Numbered from the stretch's first letter, positions 19,187-29,447 are shown. The stretch: DNA of 64,000 bases from Gracilibacillus boraciitolerans JCM 21714 (GCF_000521485.1 NZ_BAVS01000010.1:1-64000); one strand, 5' to 3'. Numbers and translations: made by a program. The notes: generated from the sequence alone by a model not told the origin.

Positions 19187-19235
19187 AAAAAAGAATCCAT
19201 TTTGGTATAGGTTCATACAAAATGAATTCTTTTTT
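19187..19235. terminator. Bidirectional terminator between 18.9-kb gene and trxB
   Basis: AAAAAGAATCCATTTTGGTA pairs with TACAAAATGAATTCTTTTTT with few mismatches. A-runs and T-runs on both sides let it serve both converging transcripts. Confidence 0.75.
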
Positions 19236-19281
19236 ATTCGCTATCGTTTTTAATAAATAGAAAAGACAATTTTTAAGTTAA

Positions 19282-20234
19282 TTATAAAGTAATACTCCAA
19301 TCTTGAATGGCACTGCCTTCTAAATATCTTTCTACATCTAATGCAGCCATACAGCCGGTTCCCGCAGCAGTTATCGCTTGACGATATCTATTATCCTGGA
19401 CATCACCACAGGCATATACTCCAGGTATATTCGTTTCCGTCGTTCCAGGAGTAACTTGAATATAACCTGTTTCATCTGTTTTAATTTGTCCTTTTAAAAA
19501 TTCTGTATTTGGATTATGTCCTATTGCCAGGAAGATACCATCCGTTTCCACTAACTGTTCTTGATCTGTTTCGTTATTTTTAACCATTATTCCGTGTACT
19601 TTATTATCTTTACTTACTATTTTTAATGGAGTTTTATTTAAATTCCAACTAATTTTGTCATTTTCTCTTGCGCGATCCTGCATAATTTTAGATGCTCTAA
19701 GATCATTTCTTCGATGGATGATTTCTACTTCACTGGCAAACTTACTGAGGTAATTAGCTTCTTCCATGGCGGAATCTCCTCCACCTACAATCACGACTTT
19801 TTTGTCACGAAAGAAAAACCCATCGCATGTTGCACACGTACTTACACCTCGGCCGATATTCTCTTTTTCCCCCCAGGAATATCTAACATTTTTGCAGATG
19901 CACCGGTTGAAATAATCAGTGCCTCGGTTGTAATATCCCCCCCTATACCATTGACTTCAAGTGTAAAAGGTCGTTTGGATAAATCAACATTGGATACCCA
20001 GCCATTTTTAAAAGTAGCACCAAATTTTTGGGCTTGCTCTCTCATATTATCAATTAATTCTGGTCCCATAATGCCATCTTTAAAACCAGGATAATTTTCC
20101 ACCTCTGTGGTTAGGCTAAGTTGTCCACCGGGCTCTGTTCCTTCTATTACAACTGGATTTAAATTTGCTCGTGCTAAGTAGATCGCGGCTGTTAAGCCTG
20201 CTGGGCCTGTTCCTAATATCACAACTTTTTCCAT
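19282..20234 (-). CDS. trxB: Thioredoxin reductase TrxB (frame broken)
   Basis: FAD/NADPH enzyme that reduces thioredoxin. FAD site VILGTGPAGLTAAIYLARAN at residues 4-23, redox CATC (STCATCDGFFF) near 135, NADPH site VVIVGGGDSAMEEANYLSKF, and the C-terminal FAD motif GVYACGDVQDNRYRQ. A six-C run (six G in coding sense) at about 19869 breaks the frame between PGEKE and GRGVS. About 315 residues when repaired. It follows arsC by 27 bases, so it is probably cotranscribed with arsR-arsC and supplies reducing power to the thioredoxin-dependent arsenate reductase. It may be an extra copy. Confidence 0.92.
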
Positions 20235-20261
20235 GGTATCACTCCTAATTGATATCTCTTT

Positions 20262-20684
20262 TTACTCGCCCGTTTCGGCAAAACGTTTAATTCGTTCGCC
20301 AATTTCATCGCGAACTCTTTGGAAGACCTTCCATTTCTCTTCGTCCGTGCCTTCAGCCTTAGCGGGATCATCAAATCCCCCCCAATGTTCCCGTTTCACA
20401 TTAGGAGGTGTTAATGGGCATTTATCGGCTGCATCGCCACAAAGTGTTACAGCTAATGTCGCATTATTTAAGATATTCGGATCAATGATCTCCGATTGCT
20501 GCTCAGAAATATCAATGCCTACTTCCTTCATTGCTTTAACTGCATTAGGATTTAAACCATGTGCTTCAATTCCAGCACTGAAAACTTCCCATTCACTACC
20601 TAGGTGTTCTTTCGCCCATCCTTCCGCCATTTGACTTCGGCATGAATTTCCTGTACATAAAAAATAAATTGTTTTTTTAGACAT
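20262..20684 (-). CDS. arsC: Thioredoxin-coupled arsenate reductase ArsC
   Basis: Reduces arsenate to arsenite. Low-molecular-weight phosphatase fold with the P-loop CTGNSCRSQ (Cys10) and the redox pair in [11 protein letters not shown], the three-cysteine relay of the B. subtilis/S. aureus type. 140 residues; one extra Gly in EHWGGFDDP comes from a seven-C run at 20379. It sits between arsR and trxB. No arsenite exporter (arsB/acr3) lies in this operon. Confidence 0.95.
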   Translation of the reverse strand: MSKKTIYFLCTGNSCRSQMAEGWAKEHLGSEWEVFSAGIEAHGLNPNAVKAMKEVGIDISEQQSEIIDPNILNNATLAVTLCGDAADKCPLTPPNVKREHWGGFDDPAKAEGTDEEKWKVFQRVRDEIGERIKRFAETGE

Positions 20685-20729
20685 ATAAACCTCACCTTTC
20701 TTTCAAGTAGTATTATTTCAGTAAAAAGA

Positions 20730-21074
20730 TTAACAGGAAATGCGCATTCCTTTTTGTTCTAATTCTCTTAGTAAGTAATCTTGACTTGGCAGTTGTTTTA
20801 GAATTTGTTCGATTAAATTAAAATATTCATGGTCTTTAAGCAGGGAATAATAGATCCACTGGCCATGTCTTTCCTCCTTGACTAAGTCTGCATCCCTTAA
20901 TTTTCGAAGATGTTGACTGATCGACGATTGACTGACTTGAAAGATTTCTACAAATTCGCAAACACAACAAGTATTTTTCTCTAAAAGCTTCATCATGATT
21001 AATCGTGTTTTATCACCTAATAATTTCAAGACTAAGGCAGACTTTTCAATTTCCATTGTCGTTGTTATCATCAT
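20730..21074 (-). CDS. arsR: ArsR-family arsenic/metal-responsive repressor
   Basis: Winged-helix repressor of the ars operon. The ligand-binding cysteines lie in KNTCCVCEFVEIF at the DNA-binding helix, the classic CxC arsenite sensor. The HTH is VSQSSISQHLRKLRDADLVK, and the wing has ERHGQWIYYSL. 114 residues, with AGGAGATGAG before the ATG. First gene of arsR-arsC-trxB. An AT-rich stretch at 21110-21135 (ATATATTCAAATGATTAGAT) is a possible operator. Confidence 0.92.
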   Translation of the reverse strand: MMITTTMEIEKSALVLKLLGDKTRLIMMKLLEKNTCCVCEFVEIFQVSQSSISQHLRKLRDADLVKEERHGQWIYYSLLKDHEYFNLIEQILKQLPSQDYLLRELEQKGMRISC

Positions 21075-21614
21075 AGCTCATCTCCTGACTTTATATTACT
21101 ATATAATAATTTACTTATATATTCAAATGATTAGATTGACTTATTTTTATGAATGGGTTGAACTAATTATAATCATGATAATAATTAATATGTTATATGA
21201 TTAATAGTATAATAAATTAGGTAATATAATATATTAATTATTTCTGAATAATTTACTTTTACTCTATTAATGTTAAATTTTATTCTCGCATTTCTATAAT
21301 TTTAATTTTTAAAAAATACGTTATTTACTGTTTTTAGTCCTTATATAATAGGGTTTTATCTTAATTTCAGTCATAATATGAGTTTATAGTTATGGTGAGT
21401 ATTTAGAACTAAATATAATGTTTAAATAAAATATATTATTTTTCGTCAAAATAGTGTATAATGTGGCTAAATGTGGATTTTAAATAAAAGTTTTCCAACC
21501 TACTCTTAATTACATATACTACGTTTCTATCTATTGGAGACAAAATCAAATAATTATATGCTTTTTTAAAGTCCATATAAAGAAAATATCGACTAAAAAC
21601 AGGAGGCATAGTTA

Positions 21615-22712
21615 ATGGCCAATAAGAAAGTAATCATGTCAGTAACACTGGGTGCTGCCATTGCTGCAGCAACAATCGGTGTAGACGAAGCGGAGGCAGC
21701 ATCATATAAGGTGCAAAGTGGTGATTCGTTATGGAAAATTGCTCAGAAATATAATACAAATGTTCAGTCGTTAATTGATATGAATAAGCTTCGATCTGAC
21801 ATCATATATCCAAACCAAGTTTTAAAAACAGATGCATCCTCTTCAGGAAGTAAAACCAACAATGCCAAAGATAGTAAAAGTCAAAACAATCAACCTACTA
21901 ATAGCAGTTCAAGTAAATATACTGTAAAAAGTGGGGATACATTAAGTGGTATTGCATCTAAACATAGTATTTCTCTGAATGATTTAATGAAGTGGAATAA
22001 TTTAAATACTACCTTGATTTATCCAGGAAATGTCTTCATTGTTAGCAAGCCAAGTTCTAATCATACGACTTCCGATAATAATAACAAAAATACTTCATCC
22101 TCCAATTCAAGTTCTATTAACAAGAATAATAGCGCTTCAACGAGTGTATATACTATCAAGTCTGGTGATACGCTATCTCATATAGGAACAAGATATGGTG
22201 TGACGGTTACTAACTTGAAGAAATGGAACAACTTAAGCTCAGATCGAATTTATATTGGACAAAAACTAAATGTCGGAGTAAAAAATACCACGGATACTTC
22301 TTCTGTAAATAAGCCAACTACGGAAAAAGAAAAACCAGCTGGTGTGGACTATAATGTCTCCACACTTATAGAAGTAGCAACCGCTTTGCAAGGTTCAGCC
22401 TATGTATGGGGTGGTACGACAACAAGTGGTTTTGATTGCAGTGGTTACATATATTATGTCTACAAACAAGCCGGTAAAGAAATGGGTCGTTATTCTAGTA
22501 CAGGCTACTATGATCGTTCTTATTATGTAAATAATCCAAAAGTCGGTGATTTGGTCTTCTTTGAAGGAACCTATAAATCTGGCATTTCTCATCTGGGAAT
22601 TTACGTAGGAGATAATCAATTTATCCATGCTGGTTCCAAAGGAGTCGAAATTGTTAGCTTAAATAATTCTTATTGGAAAAAACATTTCTCTAGTTTTAAA
22701 AGATTCTATTAG
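21615..22712 (+). CDS. Peptidoglycan endopeptidase with three LysM and NlpC/P60
   Basis: Cell-wall hydrolase of the LytE/LytF/CwlS type that cuts D-Glu-meso-DAP bonds. Signal peptide at residues 1-28 (ends EAEA). LysM repeats lie at about 30-75 (YKVQSGDSLWKIAQKY), 98-142 (YTVKSGDTLSGIASKH) and 178-222 (YTIKSGDTLSHIGTRY), joined by Ser/Asn-rich linkers. The NlpC/P60 domain covers 245-365, with catalytic Cys in GFDCSGY and His in SHLGIYVGDNQ. 365 residues, unbroken; AACAGGAGG precedes the ATG. Single gene. The 540 bases upstream (21075-21614) are very AT-rich and hold no gene I can see. Confidence 0.95.
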   Translation: MANKKVIMSVTLGAAIAAATIGVDEAEAASYKVQSGDSLWKIAQKYNTNVQSLIDMNKLRSDIIYPNQVLKTDASSSGSKTNNAKDSKSQNNQPTNSSSSKYTVKSGDTLSGIASKHSISLNDLMKWNNLNTTLIYPGNVFIVSKPSSNHTTSDNNNKNTSSSNSSSINKNNSASTSVYTIKSGDTLSHIGTRYGVTVTNLKKWNNLSSDRIYIGQKLNVGVKNTTDTSSVNKPTTEKEKPAGVDYNVSTLIEVATALQGSAYVWGGTTTSGFDCSGYIYYVYKQAGKEMGRYSSTGYYDRSYYVNNPKVGDLVFFEGTYKSGISHLGIYVGDNQFIHAGSKGVEIVSLNNSYWKKHFSSFKRFY

Positions 22713-22726
22713 ATATTAAAATTACA

Positions 22727-22768
22727 AAAGACCACTTTGATACTATATCGAAGTGGTCATTCTTTTTT
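22727..22768 (+). terminator. Terminator after the LysM/NlpC gene
   Basis: GACCACTT and AAGTGGTC flank TGATACTATATCG, followed by ATTCTTTTTT. Confidence 0.85.
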
Positions 22769-22954
22769 ATATGCAAACTTTTTTCAATAAAGGAGTATTT
22801 GGGTGGAATCTCATCACGGAATAATTGAATACAATAAAGTGAGACTAAGCTTCTTGAGGACCATACAGATGATTAGCACCGTGATAAAAATGTTATTGAC
22901 AGAAAACTAAAACAGGAGTAGATTTAATTGTGTTAAAAAATAAAAGTAAACACC

Positions 22955-23125
22955 TTTTATTCGCTTAATTCTTTTAGAAGCGGGGGGGGAACCATTGTTG
23001 ATAGACTTGTCTATCTCAGGGGGGGTTAATCTTACTTATGGTAAGACGGGATACTCTCTATTCCTAATCCGACAGCTAACCTCGTCAGCGTTATTTGTTT
23101 TATTAATGAGAGAAGGGTCGTGGGC
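22955..23125 (+). promoter_or_regulatory. c-di-AMP riboswitch (ydaO/yuaA class)
   Basis: Conserved blocks in order: CGCTTAATTCTTTTAGAAGC (22962-22981) followed by a G run and GGAACCATTG, then GGGTTAATCTTAC, then ATACTCTCTATTCCTAATCC (23051-23070), and GACAGCTAACCTCGTC (23071-23086). These are the hallmark segments of the ydaO-type RNA, which binds c-di-AMP and stops transcription. The G runs at 22982 and 23019 are over-long. The RNA precedes a KtrB-type gene, the usual target. Confidence 0.92.
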
Positions 23126-23132
23126 ATAACCG

Positions 23133-23162
23133 AAGACCATTATTTGTATTGGTCTTTTTTTG
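23133..23162 (+). terminator. Riboswitch-controlled terminator
   Basis: AAGACCA (23133-23139) pairs with TGGTCTT (23150-23156), followed by T5. It lies directly after the c-di-AMP aptamer and before the potassium transporter gene, as expected for an off-switch. Confidence 0.85.
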
Positions 23163-23286
23163 GTCTTTAGACATTCAAAAATTGATGTTGACAATGATGC
23201 AGAAGAAGCAATTAAATACAGCTGATTTTGTTTATTAGGATTAATAAGAAGGACTCTACTTTTGAAAATCGGAGGAGACATACAAA

Positions 23287-24635
23287 ATGATGAAAGTTTT
23301 AAAATTAAATAATCTTAGTCCGGCACAACTTATTGTATTATTTTATGTTTTGGCTGTACTCCTATCTGTTGCTCTACTAAGCTTACCTATAACCCTTAAG
23401 CCAGGTATTGAATGGAGTTTTGTTGATCTGATTTTCACTGCTGTAAGTGCTATTAGTGTGACTGGATTGGCAGTTGTATCAACTGTGGACACCTTTAGTA
23501 CACCCGGAATTTTCATACTCTTATTTATTCTCCAGTTTGGTGGAATTGGTATTATGACGTTAGGTACATTCTTTTGGCTCTTAATTGGGAAGAAAATTGG
23601 GTTGCGGGAAAGACAACTCATAAGTAAAGACCAGAATCGATCCCATTTATCTGGTCTAGTGCATTTGATGAAACAAATATTGGCGATTATTATACTGATA
23701 GAGTTTGTGGGGGGGCAATGATATTAGGTACTTATTTTTTGAACTATTTTCCTACATGGCAGGAGGCATATCTGCAAGGTCTGTTTGCCTCTGTTAGCGC
23801 TACTACTAATGCAGGTTTTGATATCACCGGAAGTTCTTTAATCCCTTTTGCCCAGGATTATTTTGTTCAATTTATCAACATTATATTGTTGACATTAGGT
23901 GCAATAGGTTTTCCCGTACTTATTGAAGTAAAAGATTATTTAACATCTAAAAAATTAAACAAGAGACATTTCACTTTATACACTCAATTGACGACGGTGA
24001 CGTTTTTCGCATTGATGCTGTTTGGAACTATTGTCATTTTATTATTTGAGGCAAATCATTTCTTCGCTGATAAAAGCTGGCATGAATCATTTTTTTATGC
24101 GTTTTTTCAGTCATCCACGACAAGAAATGGTGGTTTGGCAACGATGGATGTTAGCGAATTTACTGTACCGACATTGTTGGCTATTTGTTTTCTAATGTTT
24201 ATCGGTGCTTCTCCAAGTTCGGTTGGAGGCGGTATTAGAACCACCACATTTGCTGTAATAGTATTATTGATTTTTTCATTCTCTAAGGGACAGAAAAATA
24301 TTAAAGTATTCAGACGTGAAATTCATGAGGAGGATATTATTAAATCCGTAGTGGTATGTTTTTTAGCCATTTTAATTTGTTTTATATCATTAGTAATACT
24401 TACCCAAACAGAGCCGTTTTCTTTAATGGAGCTGTTATTTGAAGTTTGCTCCGCCTTTGGTACAACAGGCTTATCGATGGGGATCACACCAGAGTTAAGT
24501 ATGATTGGTAAAATAGTTATCATTTCCCTCATGTTTATCGGCAGAATCGGGATTTTGTCTTTTATTTTTATTTTCCATAAAGAAACACAAGAACTGAGCT
24601 ATCATTATCCAAAAGAAAGAATAATTGTTGGCTAA
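23287..24635 (+). CDS. ktrB: Potassium uptake protein of the KtrB/KtrD family (frame broken)
   Basis: Channel-forming membrane subunit of a Ktr K+ transporter. P-loop filter motifs are visible: AISVTGLAVV, TNAGFDITG, TTRNGGLATMD and FGTTGLSMGI, with membrane helices between them; GGIGIMTLGTFFW is also typical. A seven-G run at about 23709-23715 (expected five) breaks the frame between FVGG and MILGTYFL. About 449 residues when repaired. A regulatory KtrA/KtrC gene is not adjacent. Expression is under the c-di-AMP riboswitch. KtrB versus KtrD cannot be decided from sequence here. Confidence 0.92.
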
Positions 24636-24652
24636 ATTACTAATAAAAGTGA

Positions 24653-24690
24653 ATCAAGCAAAACAGAAAACAGCTTGGTTCCTTTTTTAA
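24653..24690 (+). terminator. Terminator after ktrB
   Basis: GAATCAAGC pairs with GCTTGGTTC around AAAACAGAAAACA, followed by CTTTTTT. Confidence 0.75.
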
Positions 24691-24717
24691 GTGAGAATGC
24701 TATAAGGAGAATTTTAA

Positions 24718-24898
24718 TGACAGGAAAAACACATATTATGGGTGGGTTTGCTTCTACAGTTGCCATTGCCCACTCTTACACTTATGAACCCATATTATTT
24801 TTTATATCAGGTTCAAAAGAACTAGAGCCACTTTTTTCTTCAGTGAAAATAGAGGAAGTGAAGCAGTTTATTGAAAAATATGAGCAATCTGTTGTTTG
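24718..24898 (+). pseudogene. Chimeric remnant: YdjM-like hydrolase N-terminus joined to another C-terminus
   Basis: The ATG is preceded by AAGGAGA. The first 32 residues (MTGKTHIMGGFASTVAIAHS and on to FFISG) match the start of membrane-bound metal-dependent hydrolases of the YdjM family. The next 28 residues (SKELEPLFSSVKIEEVKQFI and on) are soluble, unlike that family, and look like the tail of a different protein. 60 residues against more than 150 for a full YdjM-like protein. Likely two genes fused by a deletion. Confidence 0.55.
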
Positions 24899-24965
24899 AT
24901 ATTTACATGAAATCTGGAGGGAAAGAAATAAGAATTCATGCTTAAGAACATATAAAGGTTGTAAA

Positions 24966-25003
24966 GAAATCCATTTTGCCGAATAGACAAAAATGGATTT
25001 TCT
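24966..25003. terminator. Terminator downstream of the SDR gene
   Basis: AATCCATTTT and AAAATGGATT flank GCCGAATAGACA, with T-rich and A-rich sides. It can serve the minus-strand gene ending at 25009. Confidence 0.65.
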
Positions 25004-25008
25004 AATGT

Positions 25009-25668
25009 TTATATTGATTTAATTGCGTCCTCAACAAATGCATTGCCTTCTACCGCTTTAAATGCTTTACCAATCGTGGCATTATTCTCAAGAGCAGCTA
25101 TTATTACTCTAGCGACATCTTCGCGAGGAATTTCGCCTCTGTCTACTTTCTCGCCTAGCTGCACTTGGTTTTTACCTGGATTATTTGTTAGGCCACCAGG
25201 ATGCACAATGGTATAGTCTAGATCGCTAGCTCTTAACCATTCGTCTGCATAATGTTTTGCCACGATATACGGTGCAAAAGCATCTGGAGCAGACTGAATT
25301 GCTTCACGACTTGTATCAAAGGAGCTAACCATTACATAACGTTTTACATTTGCTTGTTTCGCTGCTTCTATAGTTTTAACAGCACCATCTAAATCAACCA
25401 TAAGGGTTTTGTCTTTACCAGTTTTTGGCCCGGATCCCGCAGTGAATACAATCGCATCTACGCCTTCAGCCGCTTTTGCTATTTTCTCAATTTCATCCTC
25501 TAAATCCGCTACGGCAACTTCTGCACCTAAATCTTTGAAATAAGATGCTTGCTCTTCTTTGCGAATCATTGCTCTTGCTTCCATGTTTTCTTTTTTCTGA
25601 ATGAAGTTTACGAGATGTTTTCCAACTTGGCCATTAGCGCCAACTACTAATATTTTCACATGCTTCAC
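25009..25668 (-). CDS. NAD(P)-binding atypical SDR protein (YhfK-like)
   Basis: Rossmann-fold protein of the NAD(P)H-binding/NmrA-like group. Dinucleotide motif ILVVGANGQVGKHLVNFIQK at residues 5-24. VVSSFDT- and YIVAKHYADEWLRAS-type segments replace the classical SDR Tyr-x3-Lys region. 219 residues, unbroken, single gene. Substrate unknown; related proteins act in redox or stress metabolism. The 300 bases upstream (25669-25972) are AT-rich with no gene seen. Confidence 0.85.
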   Translation of the reverse strand: MKHVKILVVGANGQVGKHLVNFIQKKENMEARAMIRKEEQASYFKDLGAEVAVADLEDEIEKIAKAAEGVDAIVFTAGSGPKTGKDKTLMVDLDGAVKTIEAAKQANVKRYVMVSSFDTSREAIQSAPDAFAPYIVAKHYADEWLRASDLDYTIVHPGGLTNNPGKNQVQLGEKVDRGEIPREDVARVIIAALENNATIGKAFKAVEGNAFVEDAIKSI

Positions 25669-25972
25669 CCTTTCTAATGTATTTCACTATTTATTGTAAA
25701 TCGTAAAAGCATAAAAGTTAAATGATCCAACTTATAAATTATTGTGAAGTGTAAATTATTTTGGAAAAAAATAGATTTTTTCCATATAAGTTGAAACTAA
25801 TAGGTCAGTTAAACCGTCTTATTAATAGAGAATAAAAACTTTGAAAAATACCAAGTTGGATATTTTTCACATCATGATTTATTTTATTTTAATGATGTAT
25901 TTAATTTTATGCTATTGGGGTATATCAATAAAGAGAGGCTATCCGTTAAGGAAATGGAAGGAGCAGTTATAA

Positions 25973-26434
25973 GTGAAGAGAATATCTATTTTTTTTATAA
26001 TCTGTTTAGGTCTATTAAGTGCTTGCGCTAATGAGGAAGAAACAGTTAACATAGATGATAAGGATTTTGCTAATACGTTATATGTCCAAAAGGTAGAAAA
26101 CAATTTCACCTCTAAGGAATTGACTAAACCGATTGAAGATCAGGAGATGATTCAAAGAGTATTAACCATGGTGGACGGATTACAGGCAGAGAAAATGACC
26201 ACTGATGAATTCATTCAGCAACTAGAAAACCATGACAGTTACTACCGCTTTGGCTTTTATGGAGAAAGCGGAGTGGAAGAACAAAGAAATCAATATGCTT
26301 TTCAAATAATGACAGATGGTACAATTATCTTTAATTTTGACCAAATCAATAATCCCAGCTATCCGCTTATTTCCGTTGAAACACATCAAAATATCCTAAA
26401 AGAATTGAAAAAGGTTTTAGAGATTCATTTTTAG
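25973..26434 (+). CDS. Small lipoprotein, unknown
   Basis: GTG start 8 bases after AAGGAG. Lipoprotein signal MKRISIFFIICLGLLSAC with the lipobox Cys at residue 18, followed by an acidic linker and a mixed alpha/beta domain (YRFGFYGESGVEEQRNQYAF). 153 residues. No family recognised beyond the lipobox. Exported and anchored to the outer face of the membrane. Confidence 0.8.
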   Translation: MKRISIFFIICLGLLSACANEEETVNIDDKDFANTLYVQKVENNFTSKELTKPIEDQEMIQRVLTMVDGLQAEKMTTDEFIQQLENHDSYYRFGFYGESGVEEQRNQYAFQIMTDGTIIFNFDQINNPSYPLISVETHQNILKELKKVLEIHF

Positions 26435-26472
26435 AAGAAATCTCACGATAGAAAGTAGTAAACTGTAACCAC

Positions 26473-27466
26473 TTATGCATGATAAAATTTCATTAATTTA
26501 GTAGCGACTACCCTAATATCCCGTTCTGAAGCTAAGTCAAATCCATTAGCAGTTAAATTCGGTAACTGTTTTTCTAACAGACCTTTACATAATTGTGAAA
26601 ACTCATCTATTGTCTTTCCTTTATAGACAGTATGGTTGTGTTTTAACCATTTCTTATAAATAGGTATATCCCGAACTACTATTGGAATTTTAGCTGCTAA
26701 AGCTTCTAATAATACAATTCCCTCTGTTTCCTCATGGGTCAAAAAAAGAAAGACATCACTTCCTTCATATGCATCCCTTAATTCTTGTCTTGAGACATAT
26801 CCCGGGAAATAAAGATTTGCCCCCCCTTTATTCTGGATGGCACGTTTTATTTTTGCTGGTACGATGTGTAAATTGGTATAACCAAACCAATAGAAGCGGT
26901 ATTCAGGCATTTGTTCTGCTAACTTTATAAAATCTAGAATGCCCTTTCGTTCCATATAATGGCCGACAGAGATAATTACTTTCTCCTCTTCTCCAATATG
27001 ATACCTTTTACGAAATCGCTGGCGCCCTTCCCCCCCTGTTGGCTTAAAAAATTCTGTGTCAATACCATTCGAAAGATGATAGACAGGTCTTTTTATCCTA
27101 TAATGATCTAGAATATGTTTCGAATAGTCTGTTGGAGTCAGTACAATATCACCGTGATTATAGCAGAACGTAATCCACTTTTAAAAGTGGGGCTAATAAA
27201 TTTGAACCAATAAAAGAATTACGGAAATCTTCCATTGTCGAATGAGCATAATAGATCACTCTTTTGTTCTTTCTCTTCGCTAGCCAGGCCATCATCAGTG
27301 AATTTGGAAAAATAGTGTTGAGGTGAACAATATCATAATCTTCTTTTTTATTAACGGTGTATGGAATATTTAGTAGTTCTAATGCCTTTTTTTGATGCTT
27401 GATTGCTTGGCCGATTCCACTTTTTTTTACTAACTCAATGGAACCTTCATATATTAGTACTTTCAT
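26473..27466 (-). CDS. GT4 glycosyltransferase (frame broken)
   Basis: Nucleotide-sugar glycosyltransferase with the GT-B fold. N-terminal half MKVLIYEGSIELVKKSGIGQ with GIGQAIKHQKKAL, then IYYAHSTMEDFRNSFIGSNL. C-terminal half has ISVGHYMERKGILDFIKLAE and the catalytic E-x7-E in EETEGIVLLEALA. Frame breaks near 27176 and in C runs near 27030. About 330 residues when joined. The second ATG (27466) has the better spacing to GGAGG. It lies 16 bases after the TVP38 gene. Likely acts in membrane glycolipid synthesis, like the paired Streptococcus glycolipid glucosyl/galactosyltransferases. Confidence 0.82.
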
Positions 27467-27481
27467 AATCATCCTCCGTTA

Positions 27482-28075
27482 CTATAACCATAATATGATT
27501 TGGCGAAAAATCCATTCAAGCCCAAAGCTATAGATCGTAATAGGTAAAGGTTTACCAACTAAAATAATCGATATAAATTTTAAATACTTCATCTTCGTAG
27601 TGCCAGCAAGGAAGCATAAATAATCATCAGGAGCAATCGGTGAAAAAATAGCTAGTGTGAAAAGAAAATCAAAACGACGATGATTGACCCATTCTTGATA
27701 TTTAAGACGAACTCTTTTGCTCACTAAAAAGCTAATAAATGAAGTGCCATAATTTCTTGCTATACTATAGGTAGCTATTGATCCAATGCAGATACCGATG
27801 TAGTTATAAATTAAGCCATATATTGGTCCAAATATGAGAATTCCGCCAAGACAACCAATGGCACCAGGTACGACAGGAAGAATTACTTGTATAATTTGAA
27901 AAATAATAAAAAGTATAGGTGCCCAAATGCCGAATTTTTCAAAAAAGGTTTCCAACGCCCTTTCAGAATAAAAGATATCTTGTTGTAATCCATATATGAT
28001 GAAGAGGACGGAGATGAGTAAAGTTAATATAGTAAAAAAATGCCACAATAGCTTGATTATCTTTTTTTTGTTCAT
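27482..28075 (-). CDS. TVP38/TMEM64 family membrane protein
   Basis: DedA-related (SNARE-associated/VTT domain) integral membrane protein of 197 residues. Hydrophobic helices near residues 9-27, 46-66, 70-98 and 135-190. The VTT core has PVVPGAIGCLGGILIFGPIY and SIATYSIARNYG. Proteins of this superfamily have been linked to lipid flipping. Between two GT4 genes, start one base beyond the upstream stop, so strongly coupled to them. A role in moving glycolipid intermediates is an inference. Confidence 0.85.
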   Translation of the reverse strand: MNKKKIIKLLWHFFTILTLLISVLFIIYGLQQDIFYSERALETFFEKFGIWAPILFIIFQIIQVILPVVPGAIGCLGGILIFGPIYGLIYNYIGICIGSIATYSIARNYGTSFISFLVSKRVRLKYQEWVNHRRFDFLFTLAIFSPIAPDDYLCFLAGTTKMKYLKFISIILVGKPLPITIYSFGLEWIFRQIILWL

Positions 28076-29253
28076 TTAAAATACGTATTCCGTTTTCAAA
28101 TAGTATTCTGCTATCGTATGGGCATATATACCTTCCATTTTGATAGCAAATGTTTTGGAAGAGTAGTCGCGAATTGCTCCCTCCTTGGCATTTAATGAAA
28201 ATTTTTGATAGAGTAATGGATTAGTTAAGAGTGAATGTACAGCTTTTTGAAAATCGGTATAGTCGTTATACTTCCAGCCATTTTTCCCGTTTGATATAAC
28301 GTTCTCCAAACATGGATCGTTTTTACATATTGCAGGAAGTCCGCATGCCAGTGCCTCTATATAGGTTAAACCTTGTGTTTCACTGTTGGATGCACTGACA
28401 AACAGATCAGCAATCTGATAATAAGAGACAATATTTTCAGGCTTGATTAATCCAGTGAAAACTACTTTCTTCTCAATTGATAGATAGGAGGAATATTGCT
28501 GTAAATCATTGCGATGTGGTCCATCTCCAACTATTAATAATGTCAATTTTGGCGTGTTTAATTTGGAAAAATAGTCTAAAACCTCTTCTATATTCTTTTC
28601 CTTTGCAAGTCTGCCGACAAATAGAAGAATCTGGTGATCCTCGGGGATATCTAATTTTTTAAGTAAAGATTGTTTTTGATCAGGGTGAAAATCTGCTAGA
28701 AACGGCTTTAAATAAATACCCGTAGGAACAACGTGTACATTTTGATTAACGCCGTAGCTATTTAATAGTGATTGCACCTTTTTTGTGGGTGCAATGATGC
28801 AGGAAGCATGTTTTAATACTTTTTTGCTAAATAACGCCACCATCGCTTTTCCCCCCATTTATGAGTAGGAGAAAAATAGTGTGTGTAATCTTCGTATACC
28901 GTATGGTACGTATGAACAATTGGAATATTTATCGTTTTAGCAATCTGTTTTGCAATTCGAAAAGTACTAAATTCACATTGGCTATGGATGATATCCGGTT
29001 GCCACTTAATCATTTCCTCTAAATATGAATGATGGGTAGATAATGAAATTCTTGCTCCAGGATATATTTTCCCCATACTTAAGGAACTCATGTAATATAT
29101 GTCACTTTCTTGGAAAGATTTATTAGTAGTCGACAAGGTTAGAACGCGCACATCATGTCCGAGAATCTGTAATTCTTTTCGTAAATTCACAATAGATGTA
29201 ACCACTCCATTAATAACAGGAATATAACATTCCGTTGTGATTAAAATTTTCAA
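28076..29253 (-). CDS. GT4 glycosyltransferase, diglucosyl-DAG type (frame broken)
   Basis: GT-B glycosyltransferase. It begins MKILITTECYIPVINGVVTS, the glycine-containing acceptor loop typical of lipid glycosyltransferases. It continues with HTYHTVYEDYTHYF, VHVVPTGIYLKPF, LLFVGRLAKEKNIEEVLDYF and the donor-site E-x7-E in SETQGLTYIEALACGLP. A C run at 28852 breaks the frame between HKWG and KAMVALF. About 390 residues when joined. TTG start at 29253; the preceding purine run is its ribosome binding site. First gene of a three-gene operon (GT4, TVP38, GT4). Probable membrane glycolipid synthesis. Confidence 0.85.
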
Positions 29254-29447
29254 TGGTTTACCCCCCCATGTTTGTGTCATGGAAACAATATGCATCCCTG
29301 TATCAAAATAGTATAAAGAATTATCATTAAGGAAATATAAAATTGTATTAAATATTTGTTAATTTTTAATTTTTGCTAAGAATGGTGTATTTCTGATCTG
29401 TGACAGTTTTCATTATGTATAATGAATAATTGGAGGTGGGCTCTTGT

